Positions 25,553 to 33,660 of a stretch of DNA of 33,660 nucleotides are shown here, one piece after another. Made by a program: the position numbers and the translations under genes. This DNA is from Defluviicoccus sp. (GTDB lineage Bacteria; Pseudomonadota; Alphaproteobacteria; MPNO01): NCBI GenBank assembly GCA_022826125.1, contig JAJDVM010000015.1, positions 1-33,660 on the forward strand, given 5' to 3'. The notes under the pieces are model-generated. The model did no database searches and was not told the origin of the DNA. It saw only the letters and a list, made by a program, of their open reading frames with translations. The first letter of the stretch is position 1, and the number at the start of each line of letters is the position of its first letter.

Positions 25553-26609
25553 CCTCGGCCCACGGCGCGCGTTCGGCGTCCGGCTGACGCCGCTCACCCG
25601 GCGGCGGCTCAGGAATTTCCGCAACAACCGCCGCGCGTTCGTCTCGTTCTGGGTATTCCTCGCGCTGTTCGCGGTCACCCTGCCCGCCGAGTTCATCGCC
25701 AACGACAAGCCCCTGCTGATCCAGTACGACGGCGGGTATTACTTCCCGGTCTTCGCGGCCTATCCCGAGACGGCGTTCGGCGGCGATTTCGAGACCGAGG
25801 CCGAGTATCGCGAGCCCGACGTCCAGGACTTGATCCGCGACAAGGGCGGCTGGATGGTGTGGCCGCTGATCCCCTACAGCTACCGGACGGTCAATTACGA
25901 CCTGAAGGTCCCCGCCCCGTCGCCGCCTTCGGCCGACAACTGGCTCGGCACCGACGACCAGGCGCGCGACGTGCTGGCGCGCGCGATCTACGGCTTCCGC
26001 ATCTCGGTGCTGTTCGGGATTTCGCTCACCGTCCTGGGCTCGATCATCGGCGTCGCGGTGGGCGCGGCGCAGGGCTATTTCGGCGGCTGGACCGACCTCG
26101 CCTTCCAACGCTTCATCGAGGTCTGGCAGGGGCTGCCGACCCTGTTCCTGCTGATCATCCTGGCGAGCATCGTCACCCCCAATTTCTGGTGGCTGCTCGG
26201 CATCATGGTCCTGTTCGGGTGGACCGCGCTCGAAGGCGTGGTACGAGCGGAATTCCTGCGGGCGCGCAATTTCGACTATGTCAGGGCCGCGCGCGCGCTC
26301 GGCGTGAACAACATCACCATCATGCGCCGCCACGTGCTGCCCAACGCGATGGTCGCCACGCTCACCTTCCTTCCGATCATCCTGACCGGCTCGATTACCA
26401 GCCTGACGGCGCTCGATTTCCTTGGATTCGGGCTGCCGCCCGGCTCGCCCTCTCTCGGCGAGCTCCTGGCTCAGGGCAAGGCGAACTTGCAGGCGCCCTG
26501 GCTCGCGGTGACGGCGAGCCTCACCATCATCGTCACGCTGTCCCTGCTTATTTTCGTCGGCGAAGGGGTCCGCGATGCCTTCGATCCGCGCAAGACGGTG
26601 AACGAGTAG
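25545..26609 (+). CDS. yejE: Peptide ABC transporter permease YejE
   Basis: A 354-residue inner-membrane permease. LTRRRLRNFRNNRRAFVSFW leads into helix 1 (about 34-51); a periplasmic domain with IANDKPLLIQYDGGYYFPVF and YRTVNYDLKVPAPSPPSADN is peculiar to YejE. The core DPP-type permease has GTDDQARDVLARAIYGFRIS and the EAA loop VRAARALGVNNITIMRRHVL. The start is GTG at 25545 inside the end of yejB. It forms the heterodimeric channel with YejB; yejF follows after eight bases. Confidence 0.94.
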   Translation: MADLGPRRAFGVRLTPLTRRRLRNFRNNRRAFVSFWVFLALFAVTLPAEFIANDKPLLIQYDGGYYFPVFAAYPETAFGGDFETEAEYREPDVQDLIRDKGGWMVWPLIPYSYRTVNYDLKVPAPSPPSADNWLGTDDQARDVLARAIYGFRISVLFGISLTVLGSIIGVAVGAAQGYFGGWTDLAFQRFIEVWQGLPTLFLLIILASIVTPNFWWLLGIMVLFGWTALEGVVRAEFLRARNFDYVRAARALGVNNITIMRRHVLPNAMVATLTFLPIILTGSITSLTALDFLGFGLPPGSPSLGELLAQGKANLQAPWLAVTASLTIIVTLSLLIFVGEGVRDAFDPRKTVNE

Positions 26610-26617
26610 GCCGGGCG

Positions 26618-28246
26618 ATGGCCGAAACGCTGCTCACCGCCGATAACCTCTCGGTCTCGTTCGGCACCGGCGACCGCGAGGTTCGGGCGGTCCGGAACAT
26701 CTCGTTCGAGATCGGTCGCGGCGAGACACTCGCCCTGGTCGGCGAGAGCGGCTCCGGCAAGTCGGTCTCCGCGCTCTCGATCCTGCAGCTCCTGCCCTAC
26801 CCGCTCGCCCGCCACCCGAGCGGCAGCATCCGGTTTACGGACGAGGAGCTGATCGGCTGTCCGGAGCCCGCGCTGCGCGGGGTGCGCGGCAACCGGATCG
26901 CGATGATCTTCCAGGAACCGATGACCTCTCTGAACCCGCTGCACACGATCGAGAAACAGATCGGCGAGATCCTGAGAGTCCACAAGGGCCTCGGCCGCGC
27001 CGAGGCGCGTTCCAGGATCGTGGATCTTCTCAACCAGGTCGGCCTGCCGGAGGCGGAGAGCCGCTTGCACGCCTACCCCCACCAGCTTTCCGGCGGCCAG
27101 CGCCAGCGGGTGATGATCGCGATGGCGCTCGCCAACGACCCCGAGCTCCTGATCGCCGACGAGCCCACGACCGCCCTCGATGTGACGATCCAGGCGCAGA
27201 TTCTCAAGCTGCTCAAGGACCTTCAGCGCGAACGCGGCATGTCGATCCTCCTGATCACCCACGATATCGGGATCGTCCGCAAGGTTTCCGACCGGGTCGC
27301 CGTGATGACCGGAGGCGAGATCGTCGAGACCGGCCCGACCGCCGAGATCTTCGAGAACCCGCGCCACGACTACACCAGGCACTTACTCGCCGCCGAGCCG
27401 AAGGGAAATCCGGCCGTCGCCCCCGGGAAGACCGAAGCGGTGATGCAGGCAGACGATCTGAAGGTCTGGTTTCCCGTCAAGCGCGGCGTCATGCGGCGGG
27501 TCGTCGGCCACATCAAGGCCGTCGACGGGGTCTCGGTGACGGTGCGCGAGGGTCGGACGCTCGGGGTCGTGGGCGAGAGCGGGTCCGGCAAGACGACGCT
27601 CGCCATGGGGCTTCTCAGGCTGGAAAAGAGCATGGGGCCCATCCGCTTCCGCGGAAGCGACATCAGCGGCATGAGCTGGTCGGAAATCCGGCCGCTCAGA
27701 CGCGAAATGCGGATCGTGTTCCAGGACCCGTTCAGCTCCCTCTCGCCGCGGTTTTCCGTCGGGCAGATCATCGAAGAGGGTCTCGTGGTCCACGGGATGG
27801 CGGGCGATTACGAGGAACGGCGGGAGCTCATTTCCGACGCGCTCGTCGAGGTCGGGCTCGACCCCGGCGCCCAGGACCGATACCCGCACGAGTTCTCCGG
27901 CGGCCAGCGTCAGAGGATCGCCATCGCGCGGGCTATCGCGCTCAAGCCGCGCTTCATCGTGCTCGACGAGCCTACCTCGGCGCTCGACATGTCGATCCAG
28001 GCGCAGATCGTCGATCTCCTGCGCGCATTGCAGGAGCGCCACGGGCTCGCCTACCTGTTCATCAGCCACGACCTGAAGGTGGTGCGCGCGCTGGCCGACG
28101 AGGTGATCGTCATGCGCCACGGCCGCGTCGTGGAGCGGGGCAGCAGCCGGCGGATCTTCGAATCCCCCGCGGAGCCCTACACCAGGGCGCTGATCGCTGC
28201 CGCGTTCGATATCGAGGCGGTCGAGACCGACGCCGTGGCTACCTGA
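26618..28246 (+). CDS. yejF: Peptide ABC transporter ATP-binding protein YejF, two nucleotide-binding domains
   Basis: A 542-residue ATPase with two complete ABC cassettes in tandem. First: Walker A GESGSGKS (about 43-50), LSGGQRQR signature, Walker [17 protein letters not shown] switch. Second: [32 protein letters not shown]. Both sites look catalytically competent. The linker near residues 255-275 carries the peptide-type RHDYTRHLL end. The start ATG 26618 follows the yejE stop by eight bases; the frame is open further upstream within yejE, but that part is a shadow. Its last eight bases overlap the end of the convergent aminopeptidase gene. Confidence 0.95.
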   Translation: MAETLLTADNLSVSFGTGDREVRAVRNISFEIGRGETLALVGESGSGKSVSALSILQLLPYPLARHPSGSIRFTDEELIGCPEPALRGVRGNRIAMIFQEPMTSLNPLHTIEKQIGEILRVHKGLGRAEARSRIVDLLNQVGLPEAESRLHAYPHQLSGGQRQRVMIAMALANDPELLIADEPTTALDVTIQAQILKLLKDLQRERGMSILLITHDIGIVRKVSDRVAVMTGGEIVETGPTAEIFENPRHDYTRHLLAAEPKGNPAVAPGKTEAVMQADDLKVWFPVKRGVMRRVVGHIKAVDGVSVTVREGRTLGVVGESGSGKTTLAMGLLRLEKSMGPIRFRGSDISGMSWSEIRPLRREMRIVFQDPFSSLSPRFSVGQIIEEGLVVHGMAGDYEERRELISDALVEVGLDPGAQDRYPHEFSGGQRQRIAIARAIALKPRFIVLDEPTSALDMSIQAQIVDLLRALQERHGLAYLFISHDLKVVRALADEVIVMRHGRVVERGSSRRIFESPAEPYTRALIAAAFDIEAVETDAVAT

Positions 28247-29654
28247 CGGATCGGCCCTTGCCGGCGCGCTTTTTCCCGCTGAACCGGCGTTCGATCAGCG
28301 CGTAAATCGCGCGCATTCCCTGCGCCTCGCCACCGACCGGCCGGCCGGGGCGGGCGGCAAGGTTCCAGGCCATGATGTCGAGGTGGATCCAGGGCGTGGT
28401 CCGGTCCACGAATTCCTGCAGGTAGAGAGCGGCGGTGATCGCTCCGGCCATCCCGCCTTCGGAGACGTTGTTGATGTCCGCCGTCTTGCTGTCGAGCAGC
28501 CGGCGATAGGGTTGCCAGAGCGGCAGGCGCCAGAGCGGGTCGGAGACCGCCTCTCCCGTGCTCGACAGCTCCTCCGCCAGCGCGTCGTTGTTGCAGAAAA
28601 ATGCCGGAAGCTCCGCCCCGAGCGCCACCCGCGCCGCGCCGGTGAGTGTCGCGAAGTCGACGAGGAGATCGGGCCGCTCGGTCTCCGCCTCGGTCAGGAC
28701 GTCGCACAGGATCAGCCGCCCTTCCGCATCGGTGTTGCCAACCTCGACGGTGATGCCGCTTCGTGTCTTGACGATGTCGAGCGGCCGAAGGGCGTTGCCC
28801 GATATGCTGTTCTCGACCGCCGGTATCAGCACGCGCAGCCTGACGTCGAGCTTTGCCGACATGATCATCCCGGCGAGCCCGAGCGCATGGGCCGCGCCGG
28901 CCATGTCCTTCTTCATCCGGAGCATGCCGTGGGCAGGCTTGATGTCGAGGCCGCCGGAATCGAAGCACACGCCCTTGCCGAGAAGCGTGACCTTGGGGGC
29001 GCTCGTCCTGCCCCAGCGGAGATCGATCAGCCGGGGCGCGTTGGCGCTCGCCCGCCCGACCGCATGGATCGTCGGAAAGCCGCGTCGCAGCAGCGCGGCG
29101 CCCTTGATCTCGGCGACCCTGGCACCGCCTTCGTCCGCGATGCGTCGGGCGGCCGCTGCAAGCTCCGCCGGGCCCATGTCGCCGGCCGGCGTGTTGATCA
29201 GGTCGCGGACCGCGGTCGTCGCTTCGGCCGCGGAACGTACCAGGGCGCGGTCGGCGCCCGCCGGCCAGACAAGGGACGGAACCGGCCCGGCCGATTTGGC
29301 CGCGTAGCGGTCGAAGGCGTAGCAGCCCAGCGCCCAGCCGAGCGCCGCCCCGGTCGCAGCCGCGCGGTCCATCCGCGCATCGATGCGATAGCTACCCTCG
29401 GGCAGCCGCCCCGGGAGGTCCGCGTAGGCCCAGAAGTCGTCATGCGATTCGACGCCCAGAAGAACGCTGCCGAGCGCATCGTCATCGCCGGAAACGAGGC
29501 TCAGGCTTCGCGGCGCGGCCTTGAAGCCCGTGCTGTCCACCCAGGCGCGCATCGCCTCGGACCGATCCGCGCGCCACGCGTCGAAGACGTCCTTTTCGAT
29601 CGGGATGATGGGAACGGTTTTTGCATCTGCTCTAGTCCTGAACCTGGCGCGCAC
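28239..29654 (-). CDS. M17-family leucyl aminopeptidase
   Basis: A 471-residue dimetal aminopeptidase. The catalytic C-terminal domain has LLGKGVCFDSGGLDIKP, MKKDMAGAAHALG, the family signature NTDAEGRLIL and DFATLTGAARVALG, all expected for metal binding and the active-site Lys and Arg. The N-terminal half is shorter and less conserved than in PepA of E. coli (503 residues). GTG 29654 with AAGGGGG before it is a strong start. It would release N-terminal residues from peptides in the cytoplasm, which fits the convergent yej peptide importer, although the genes are not cotranscribed. Upstream on the same strand is the UbiD gene, 88 bases away; those bases show no gene. Confidence 0.9.
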   Translation of the reverse strand: MRARFRTRADAKTVPIIPIEKDVFDAWRADRSEAMRAWVDSTGFKAAPRSLSLVSGDDDALGSVLLGVESHDDFWAYADLPGRLPEGSYRIDARMDRAAATGAALGWALGCYAFDRYAAKSAGPVPSLVWPAGADRALVRSAAEATTAVRDLINTPAGDMGPAELAAAARRIADEGGARVAEIKGAALLRRGFPTIHAVGRASANAPRLIDLRWGRTSAPKVTLLGKGVCFDSGGLDIKPAHGMLRMKKDMAGAAHALGLAGMIMSAKLDVRLRVLIPAVENSISGNALRPLDIVKTRSGITVEVGNTDAEGRLILCDVLTEAETERPDLLVDFATLTGAARVALGAELPAFFCNNDALAEELSSTGEAVSDPLWRLPLWQPYRRLLDSKTADINNVSEGGMAGAITAALYLQEFVDRTTPWIHLDIMAWNLAARPGRPVGGEAQGMRAIYALIERRFSGKKRAGKGRSVR

Positions 29655-29742
29655 GAAATCCCCCTTTTCGGCATCCGGGCGCCGCGACGATGGCGCGCGA
29701 GGGACACCGACGCAAGCCGGCCCGGACCCGTCCCCAAATCGA

Positions 29743-31167
29743 TTAGATGCGGATGCCCGCGCGCTCCAGAATGCCGCGCACCCTGGCTCTCTGCTCGTCC
29801 GCGATGGTCAGCCGCTCGGCGAAGTCGCGCCCCGACGGCTTGGTCGCGTCGATCCCGACCTTGGTGACGGTGTGGGTCTCCGGATCCGAGGTCGGATCGA
29901 GGATCGCGCCCATCGCGCCGGGGATGTAGATCACGTCGCTCTCGGCGCGGGTGCGGGTGATCACCGCCCACATCACGTCCGAGAGATCGAACACGTCCAC
30001 GTCGTCGTCCACGACGACGACGCACTTGACGTAGAACTCGGTGCCGAGCGCGCTCATGATCGCCTGGCGCGGCTGGCCCTCGGCGGTCTTTCGCATCGAC
30101 ACGATCGCCATCAGCGCGCCCACGGTCGTCGTCGGCACATGGACCGCGCGCACGTTGGGGAGATTGCGCCGCAGCGCGTTGAGGATCTCCGCTTCCCGCG
30201 AAATGCTCGAAATCAGGATGTGGTCCGGTGCCGTGCCCGAGGCGACCGAATGGAACATCGCGTCGCGCCGCATCTGGATCCGTTCCGCGACGAAAACGTT
30301 CTCGGTCGAGCGATAGGACGCGTAGCCGGTGAACTCGCCGAACGGGCCTTCGGGCTCGTGCACCCCGGCGAGGATCCTGCCCTCGATGACGATCTCGGCC
30401 CCCCAGGGAACCTCGAGGTCCGCCGTTCCGCAGCGCGCGACGCGGTAGGGCTCGCCGAACAGGGCGCCGATGATCTCCACCTTCCGGACGCCCGGCGGGT
30501 AGTGATAGGCCATCGAGCCCATGTAATGGACCGGGTGGATGCCGAGCGTGATCGCGGCGGGCAGCGCCTCCCCGCGCTCCTCGGCACGGCGGTGATACTC
30601 GTACATGCGGCGCCGCGAATGGAGCGACAGCCCGAGCCGGTCGGGTCCCCGCAGCATCAGGCGGTGGAAGCCCGTGGTGTCGACCCCGGTTTCGGGATCG
30701 CGCGCCGCGATCTGCCCCGCGGTGATATAGGGCGCCGCGTCGACTCCGAAATGGAGCGGGATCGGCAGTTTCGTGAGGTCGACCGCGTCGCCTTCGAGCA
30801 CCACCTCCTGCCACGGCGCGTCCGCCGTGGTTTCCACCGGCAGATAGTTCTGGCAGCGCTCCCGATAGGCGCCGGGCAGGTCCTCCGGCGCAACGCCAAG
30901 GGCGAGGCCCAGGAGTTTGCGGTTGCCGGCGACGTTGGTGACCACCGGCATGTCGAAACCCTCGACGTTCTCGAAGATCACGATCGGGCTGCGGCCCGCC
31001 CGTTCGAGCTCGAACACCGCCGAGGTGATGTCGAGCTCGCGGCTGGCCGGCTCGGCGACGCGGAGCACCTCGTCGGGTGCGGCGTTCTCTACCCTGTCGA
31101 TGAAGCCTCTGAGACTTTGCTCTTCCACGATCCGACCGGCCCCCGTGCCCTTGTGGATGTCGAGCAT
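29743..31167 (-). CDS. UbiD-family decarboxylase
   Basis: A 474-residue protein of the prenylated-FMN-dependent UbiD/Fdc family. The catalytic triad of the family can be placed: R169 in TTGFHRLML, E273 and E278 in EPEGPFGEFTGY, with the same five-residue spacing as E277/E282 of Fdc1. VTNVAGNRKLLGLALG and FGVDAAPYITAGQIAARDPE (cofactor and metal region) are conserved. It should reversibly decarboxylate an unsaturated or aromatic carboxylate; substrate unknown. No ubiX, which makes the cofactor, is in the window. The start ATG 31167 has GGGACAG upstream; a longer frame into the intergenic control region is unlikely to be used. It is divergent from the AtzH-like gene. Confidence 0.88.
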   Translation of the reverse strand: MLDIHKGTGAGRIVEEQSLRGFIDRVENAAPDEVLRVAEPASRELDITSAVFELERAGRSPIVIFENVEGFDMPVVTNVAGNRKLLGLALGVAPEDLPGAYRERCQNYLPVETTADAPWQEVVLEGDAVDLTKLPIPLHFGVDAAPYITAGQIAARDPETGVDTTGFHRLMLRGPDRLGLSLHSRRRMYEYHRRAEERGEALPAAITLGIHPVHYMGSMAYHYPPGVRKVEIIGALFGEPYRVARCGTADLEVPWGAEIVIEGRILAGVHEPEGPFGEFTGYASYRSTENVFVAERIQMRRDAMFHSVASGTAPDHILISSISREAEILNALRRNLPNVRAVHVPTTTVGALMAIVSMRKTAEGQPRQAIMSALGTEFYVKCVVVVDDDVDVFDLSDVMWAVITRTRAESDVIYIPGAMGAILDPTSDPETHTVTKVGIDATKPSGRDFAERLTIADEQRARVRGILERAGIRI

Positions 31168-31197
31168 GCAGCCGCTGTCCCGACGTGACAAGCGGCC

Positions 31198-31210
31198 CCG
31201 GTTGAACCGG
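31198..31210. promoter_or_regulatory. 13-bp palindrome, possible operator in the divergent control region
   Basis: CCGGTT-G-AACCGG is a perfect inverted repeat in the 94-base gap between the divergent UbiD and AtzH-like genes. It covers the candidate -35 TTGAAC of the plus-strand promoter, a suitable place for a repressor. No regulator gene is in the window. Confidence 0.5.
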
Positions 31211-31230
31211 CCGTCCACTCTCGACATTCT
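31202..31230 (+). promoter_or_regulatory. Candidate promoter of the AtzH-like/dehydrogenase/NIPSNAP genes
   Basis: TTGAAC (31202-31207), a 17-base spacer and CATTCT (31225-31230) place a transcription start about 25 bases before the GTG of the AtzH-like gene. The -10 is only a partial match. Confidence 0.45.
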
Positions 31231-31261
31231 TGCGCTTGGCAAACCGGGTCGGAGCGGCATT

Positions 31262-31657
31262 GTGGCGGAGACGCGCGAGGTGAACATTCCCGAGGTGGTC
31301 GCGGAGGTGACGGCGGCTTTCGAGCGGTACGAAGAGGCCCTCGGCACCAACGATGTCGATACGCTGGCGACGCTGTTCTGGGACAGCCCGCTCACGCTGC
31401 GTTACGGTCCGAACGGCACGCTGCTCGGCCACCGCGCGATCGACCGGTTCCGCCGCAACCGCAACATCTCGGGCGTCGAGCGGACCCTGAGGAACACCGT
31501 GATCAAGACGTTCGGTCGGGACTTCGCGATGGCCGATACCGAAGCGACCCGGCCCGACGGGCGCATGGTCGGTCGCCAGAGCCAGTGCTGGGTCCGGATG
31601 CCCGAAGGTTGGCGGATCGTTTCCGCCCACGTCTCCGACATCCCCGACGAGGGGTAG
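31262..31657 (+). CDS. AtzH/HpxZ-like (DUF3225) protein
   Basis: A 131-residue protein of the SnoaL-like alpha+beta barrel type. IPEVVAEVTAAFERYEEALG, LFWDSPLTLRYGPNGTLLG, IKTFGRDFAMADTE and the C-terminal VGRQSQCWVRMPEGWRIVSA match HpxZ of oxalurate breakdown and AtzH, an amidohydrolase that decarboxylates 1,3-dicarboxyurea in cyanuric acid degradation. Both act on small carboxylated ureas or amides. GTG 31262 with GGAG eight bases upstream is chosen; an ATG-initiated longer frame would run back across the UbiD start. It is the first gene of a three-gene plus-strand set, 14 bases ahead of a dehydrogenase. Confidence 0.82.
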   Translation: MAETREVNIPEVVAEVTAAFERYEEALGTNDVDTLATLFWDSPLTLRYGPNGTLLGHRAIDRFRRNRNISGVERTLRNTVIKTFGRDFAMADTEATRPDGRMVGRQSQCWVRMPEGWRIVSAHVSDIPDEG

Positions 31658-31671
31658 TCCAAACCTCCGGA

Positions 31672-32748
31672 ATGAGGAAAGCGGTGCAACCGAAGGTCCA
31701 CATCTACGCGGCCGTCGACCGGGACGGCCGATCGTACGAGCGGATGCGCGAGGCCGGGCTCGACGTTCAGGTTCCCGACGAGCCATGGTCTCAGGCCGCC
31801 AACAGGTCCGGCGATTCGACCGAACTGATCTTCACCCCGTCGACGGTGGCCGCCGCCGGGGTCGCCAACCGGCTCAACATCCTGACCGGCCGCACGCTGG
31901 AGTCCGCGCCCGACCTGCGTCTGATCGCCAAGTATTCGGTGGGCTACGACAATGTCGATGAGGCGGCGGCGACCGATCTTGGCATTCTCGTCGTCAACAG
32001 CCCGACCGAGAGCAATTGGGGCGGTGTCGCGGAAGGGGCGGTCACCTTCCTGCTCGCGCTGTTCAAGAAGGTGCGCGAGCGCGACCGCAGCGTGAAGGAC
32101 GGGCTGTGGCGAGACCCGGCGCTGATGGGCACCTATCTCGGCGCGCGGCTGACCGACGACTATCCGGGGATCGCGGTGGGGATTATCGGTCTGGGGCGTA
32201 TCGGCTCGCGCGTGGCCGACCTGCTAGCGCCTTGGCGTGTCCGCCTCCTCGCTTACGATCCCTACGCCCACGACTCTCAATTCGTGAGCCGCAACGTCCG
32301 CCGCGTGCCGCTCGGCGAGCTGTTGTCGGAAGCCGACGCGGTGACGATCCACTGCAACCTCACCCCGGAAACGACGGGTATGATCGGCTCGCGCGAGCTC
32401 GCCCTGATGAAGCCGGGTGCGGTGCTGATCAATTCCGCGCGCGGTCCGATCGTCGACATCGACGCGCTGTTCGACGCGCTGCAGTCGGACAGGCTCGCCG
32501 CCGCCGCGCTCGACGTGCTGCCCGAAGAGCCACCCGACCCGCAGACTCCGCTACTCGGGCTCGGCGACAAGGTTTTGCTCTCACCCCACATGATTTCCAA
32601 CAACGTGGGCACCGGCCTGCAGATGGCGGTGCCCTGGGTCGAGAAAGCGATCTTTGCCGCGGTCCGGGGCCAGGTTCCGGACAACGTCGTCAACTCCGAC
32701 GCGATACCGCTATGGCGTCAGCGGTTCGCCGGCAACAGCCTCATCTGA
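31672..32748 (+). CDS. D-isomer specific 2-hydroxyacid dehydrogenase
   Basis: A 358-residue NAD(P)-dependent enzyme. The catalytic domain frames a Rossmann domain with GIIGLGRIGSR (G173, G175, G178). Catalytic residues are R257 (INSARGPIVD), E285 (DVLPEEPP) and H306 (LSPHMISNN), all in place. KYSVGYDNVDEAAATDLGI is the usual substrate-side segment, and D196 (AYDPYA) points to NAD preference over NADP. It interconverts a 2-hydroxyacid and a 2-oxoacid; the natural substrate is unknown. ATG 31672 is used; GTG 31684, with GAGGAA before it, is an alternative. It follows the AtzH-like gene after 14 bases, and the NIPSNAP gene comes 23 bases later. Confidence 0.88.
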   Translation: MRKAVQPKVHIYAAVDRDGRSYERMREAGLDVQVPDEPWSQAANRSGDSTELIFTPSTVAAAGVANRLNILTGRTLESAPDLRLIAKYSVGYDNVDEAAATDLGILVVNSPTESNWGGVAEGAVTFLLALFKKVRERDRSVKDGLWRDPALMGTYLGARLTDDYPGIAVGIIGLGRIGSRVADLLAPWRVRLLAYDPYAHDSQFVSRNVRRVPLGELLSEADAVTIHCNLTPETTGMIGSRELALMKPGAVLINSARGPIVDIDALFDALQSDRLAAAALDVLPEEPPDPQTPLLGLGDKVLLSPHMISNNVGTGLQMAVPWVEKAIFAAVRGQVPDNVVNSDAIPLWRQRFAGNSLI

Positions 32749-32771
32749 CACCGAACGGAAAGGGACCGGTC

Positions 32772-33398
32772 ATGATCTACGAAGCCAGGAGCTATCGAAT
32801 CTCGCGCGGCAAGGTGCCCGAATTTCTGAGGCTCTTCGCGGAAGGGTACGAGACGCGCAGCAAGCTCTCGCAGATCAGCGCGATGCTTTATACCGAGATC
32901 GGGCCGCTCAACCAGGTCATCCACATCTGGCCCTATGCCGACATGGGCGAGCGCGAGAGGCTTCGCGTCGAAGGCGGCAAGGACCCCAACTGGCCGCCCA
33001 AGGTCTCCCACCTCCTGGAGACCATGCAGTCGGAGATTTTCACGCCTCTGCCCTTCACCCCGACGATGGGGAGCGGCGACCTCGGGCCGGTCTTCGAATG
33101 GCGCGAATACATGATGCGCGCCGACGGGCAGCCGGCCCTGATCGAGAATTGGTCCACCGCCATCGAAGAGCGCGTCAAGATCTCGCCGCTGGTCATGGCG
33201 ATGGTCACCGAATGCGGCGTGCTCAACAAGTTCGTTCACATCTGGGGCTATGAGAGTCTGGAGCACCGCCGGGAGGTGCGCGAAGAAGCCAGGGAGAAAG
33301 GCATCTGGCCGCCCAAGAACGTCAGCGGCGGACCCGACCCGATCCTCACGCAGGAATGCAAGATCTGCTTTGCGGCGGACTACTCGCCGGTGAAGTGA
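32772..33398 (+). CDS. NIPSNAP family protein with two tandem domains
   Basis: A 208-residue cytoplasmic protein. MIYEARSYRISRGKVPEFLR starts the first ferredoxin-like NIPSNAP domain (about 1-100), which includes GPLNQVIHIWPYADMGERER; the second (about 106-205) repeats the pattern with FEWREYMMRADGQPALIENW and GVLNKFVHIWGYESLEHRRE. The parallel LNQVIHIWPY and LNKFVHIWGY lines show internal duplication. NIPSNAP proteins belong to the dimeric alpha/beta-barrel fold and their bacterial roles are unclear; several sit in catabolic clusters. No catalytic residue can be named. The ATG at 32772 has AAAGGGACCGGTC before it. Confidence 0.85.
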   Translation: MIYEARSYRISRGKVPEFLRLFAEGYETRSKLSQISAMLYTEIGPLNQVIHIWPYADMGERERLRVEGGKDPNWPPKVSHLLETMQSEIFTPLPFTPTMGSGDLGPVFEWREYMMRADGQPALIENWSTAIEERVKISPLVMAMVTECGVLNKFVHIWGYESLEHRREVREEAREKGIWPPKNVSGGPDPILTQECKICFAADYSPVK

Positions 33399-33399
33399 A

Positions 33400-33660
33400 T
33401 CAGGCCCAGAGGTCGGCGAACTCGGTCGCGACCGCCTGCCCGTACGGGACCGGGCGGTCGAGGATTCCCATGTCCAGCGCGAAAGCGTTCATGCCTTCGA
33501 CGAAGCTCTCCGAGATCGCCGGGTCGTAATAGGGCAGGTCGCGTTCCACCACCCGCGCGATCAGCTTCGCTTCGTCCGGTCCGAAAAGCTTCTCGCCGAT
33601 GGCGGTCGCGCGGCCGACATCCTGCTTGAGCTTGTCCTGGGTCGAGACGATGGCGCGGAC
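33400..33660 (-). CDS. NitT/TauT-type ABC transporter substrate-binding protein, C-terminal part only
   Basis: Gene running off the right edge; 86 codons are visible on the minus strand, ending in TGA one base after the NIPSNAP stop. The segment IGEKLFGPDEAKLIARVVER then DLPYYDPAISESFVEGMNAF and the ending ATEFADLWA match the C-terminal helices of NMT1/SsuA/TauA-like periplasmic binding proteins, which carry sulfonates, nitrate, pyrimidines or aromatic acids. The ligand-binding part is outside the window. It is convergent with the NIPSNAP gene, so it belongs to another transcript, though perhaps to the same catabolic locus. Confidence 0.72.
   Translation of the reverse strand, partial: VRAIVSTQDKLKQDVGRATAIGEKLFGPDEAKLIARVVERDLPYYDPAISESFVEGMNAFALDMGILDRPVPYGQAVATEFADLWA

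Noticed and set aside
30917-31261. Longer start for the AtzH-like gene
   Set aside because: It would overlap the UbiD 5' end and the promoter region; family homology starts just after GTG 31262.

Overview
The window is high-GC and tightly packed. Its gene order is that of an alphaproteobacterium: rpmH-rnpA-yidD-yidC-engB-argB-HAD-dapD-dapE on one strand, and ffs-dnaX-ybaB-recR-def-fmt-truA on the other. A membrane-anchored cytochrome c beside pheA, monofunctional PheA, and a YejABEF importer with two YejA proteins fit the same class. The exact genus cannot be told from the sequence alone.

Layout. (1) 1-4083, accessory flank: the C-terminus of a TctC-type solute-binding protein, a fused TctA-TctB tripartite tricarboxylate transporter permease, and an arylsulfotransferase-family protein without a visible signal peptide. 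(2) 4101-11951, core plus-strand run: a strong sigma70-type promoter, rpmH (TTG start), rnpA, yidD, yidC, engB, argB, a HAD pyrimidine-nucleotidase-like gene, dapD, dapE (TTG start) and a 5-TM protein of unknown role. (3) 12095-17173, core minus-strand run: the SRP RNA gene ffs with its own promoter, then dnaX, ybaB, recR, def, fmt and truA. The two runs converge at 11952-12094, where two 20-bp near-repeats look like the end of a lost insertion element. (4) 17277-20626: nudC and pheA (convergent), cycM-like cytochrome c, and a HisN-type phosphatase. (5) 20714-28246: yejA1-yejA2-yejB-yejE-yejF, a complete peptide ABC importer with tandem binding proteins. (6) 28239-33660, accessory flank: an M17 aminopeptidase, a UbiD-family decarboxylase, a divergent AtzH/HpxZ-like gene with a D-2-hydroxyacid dehydrogenase and a two-domain NIPSNAP protein, and the C-terminus of a NitT/TauT-type solute-binding protein.

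How the genes work together. Region 2 couples ribosome and membrane biogenesis (L34, RNase P protein, YidD/YidC, EngB) to arginine and lysine/diaminopimelate synthesis. Region 3 combines SRP RNA, replication clamp loading, recombination, and maturation of initiator Met and tRNA. Stop-start overlaps of four bases recur (rnpA/yidD, yidD/yidC, dapD/dapE, dnaX/ybaB, fmt/truA, yejA1/yejA2) and imply extensive translational coupling. The least explained part is the right flank. There a UbiD-type decarboxylase, a DUF3225 (AtzH/HpxZ) protein, a hydroxyacid dehydrogenase and a NIPSNAP protein sit around a small divergent control region with a 13-bp palindrome on a candidate -35 element. This looks like an uncharacterised catabolic cluster for a carboxylated substrate. 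The left flank (TctAB fusion plus arylsulfotransferase) is a second candidate. No CRISPR, prophage, intact insertion sequence, tRNA or rRNA gene was seen, and no non-coding stretch exceeds 300 bases.
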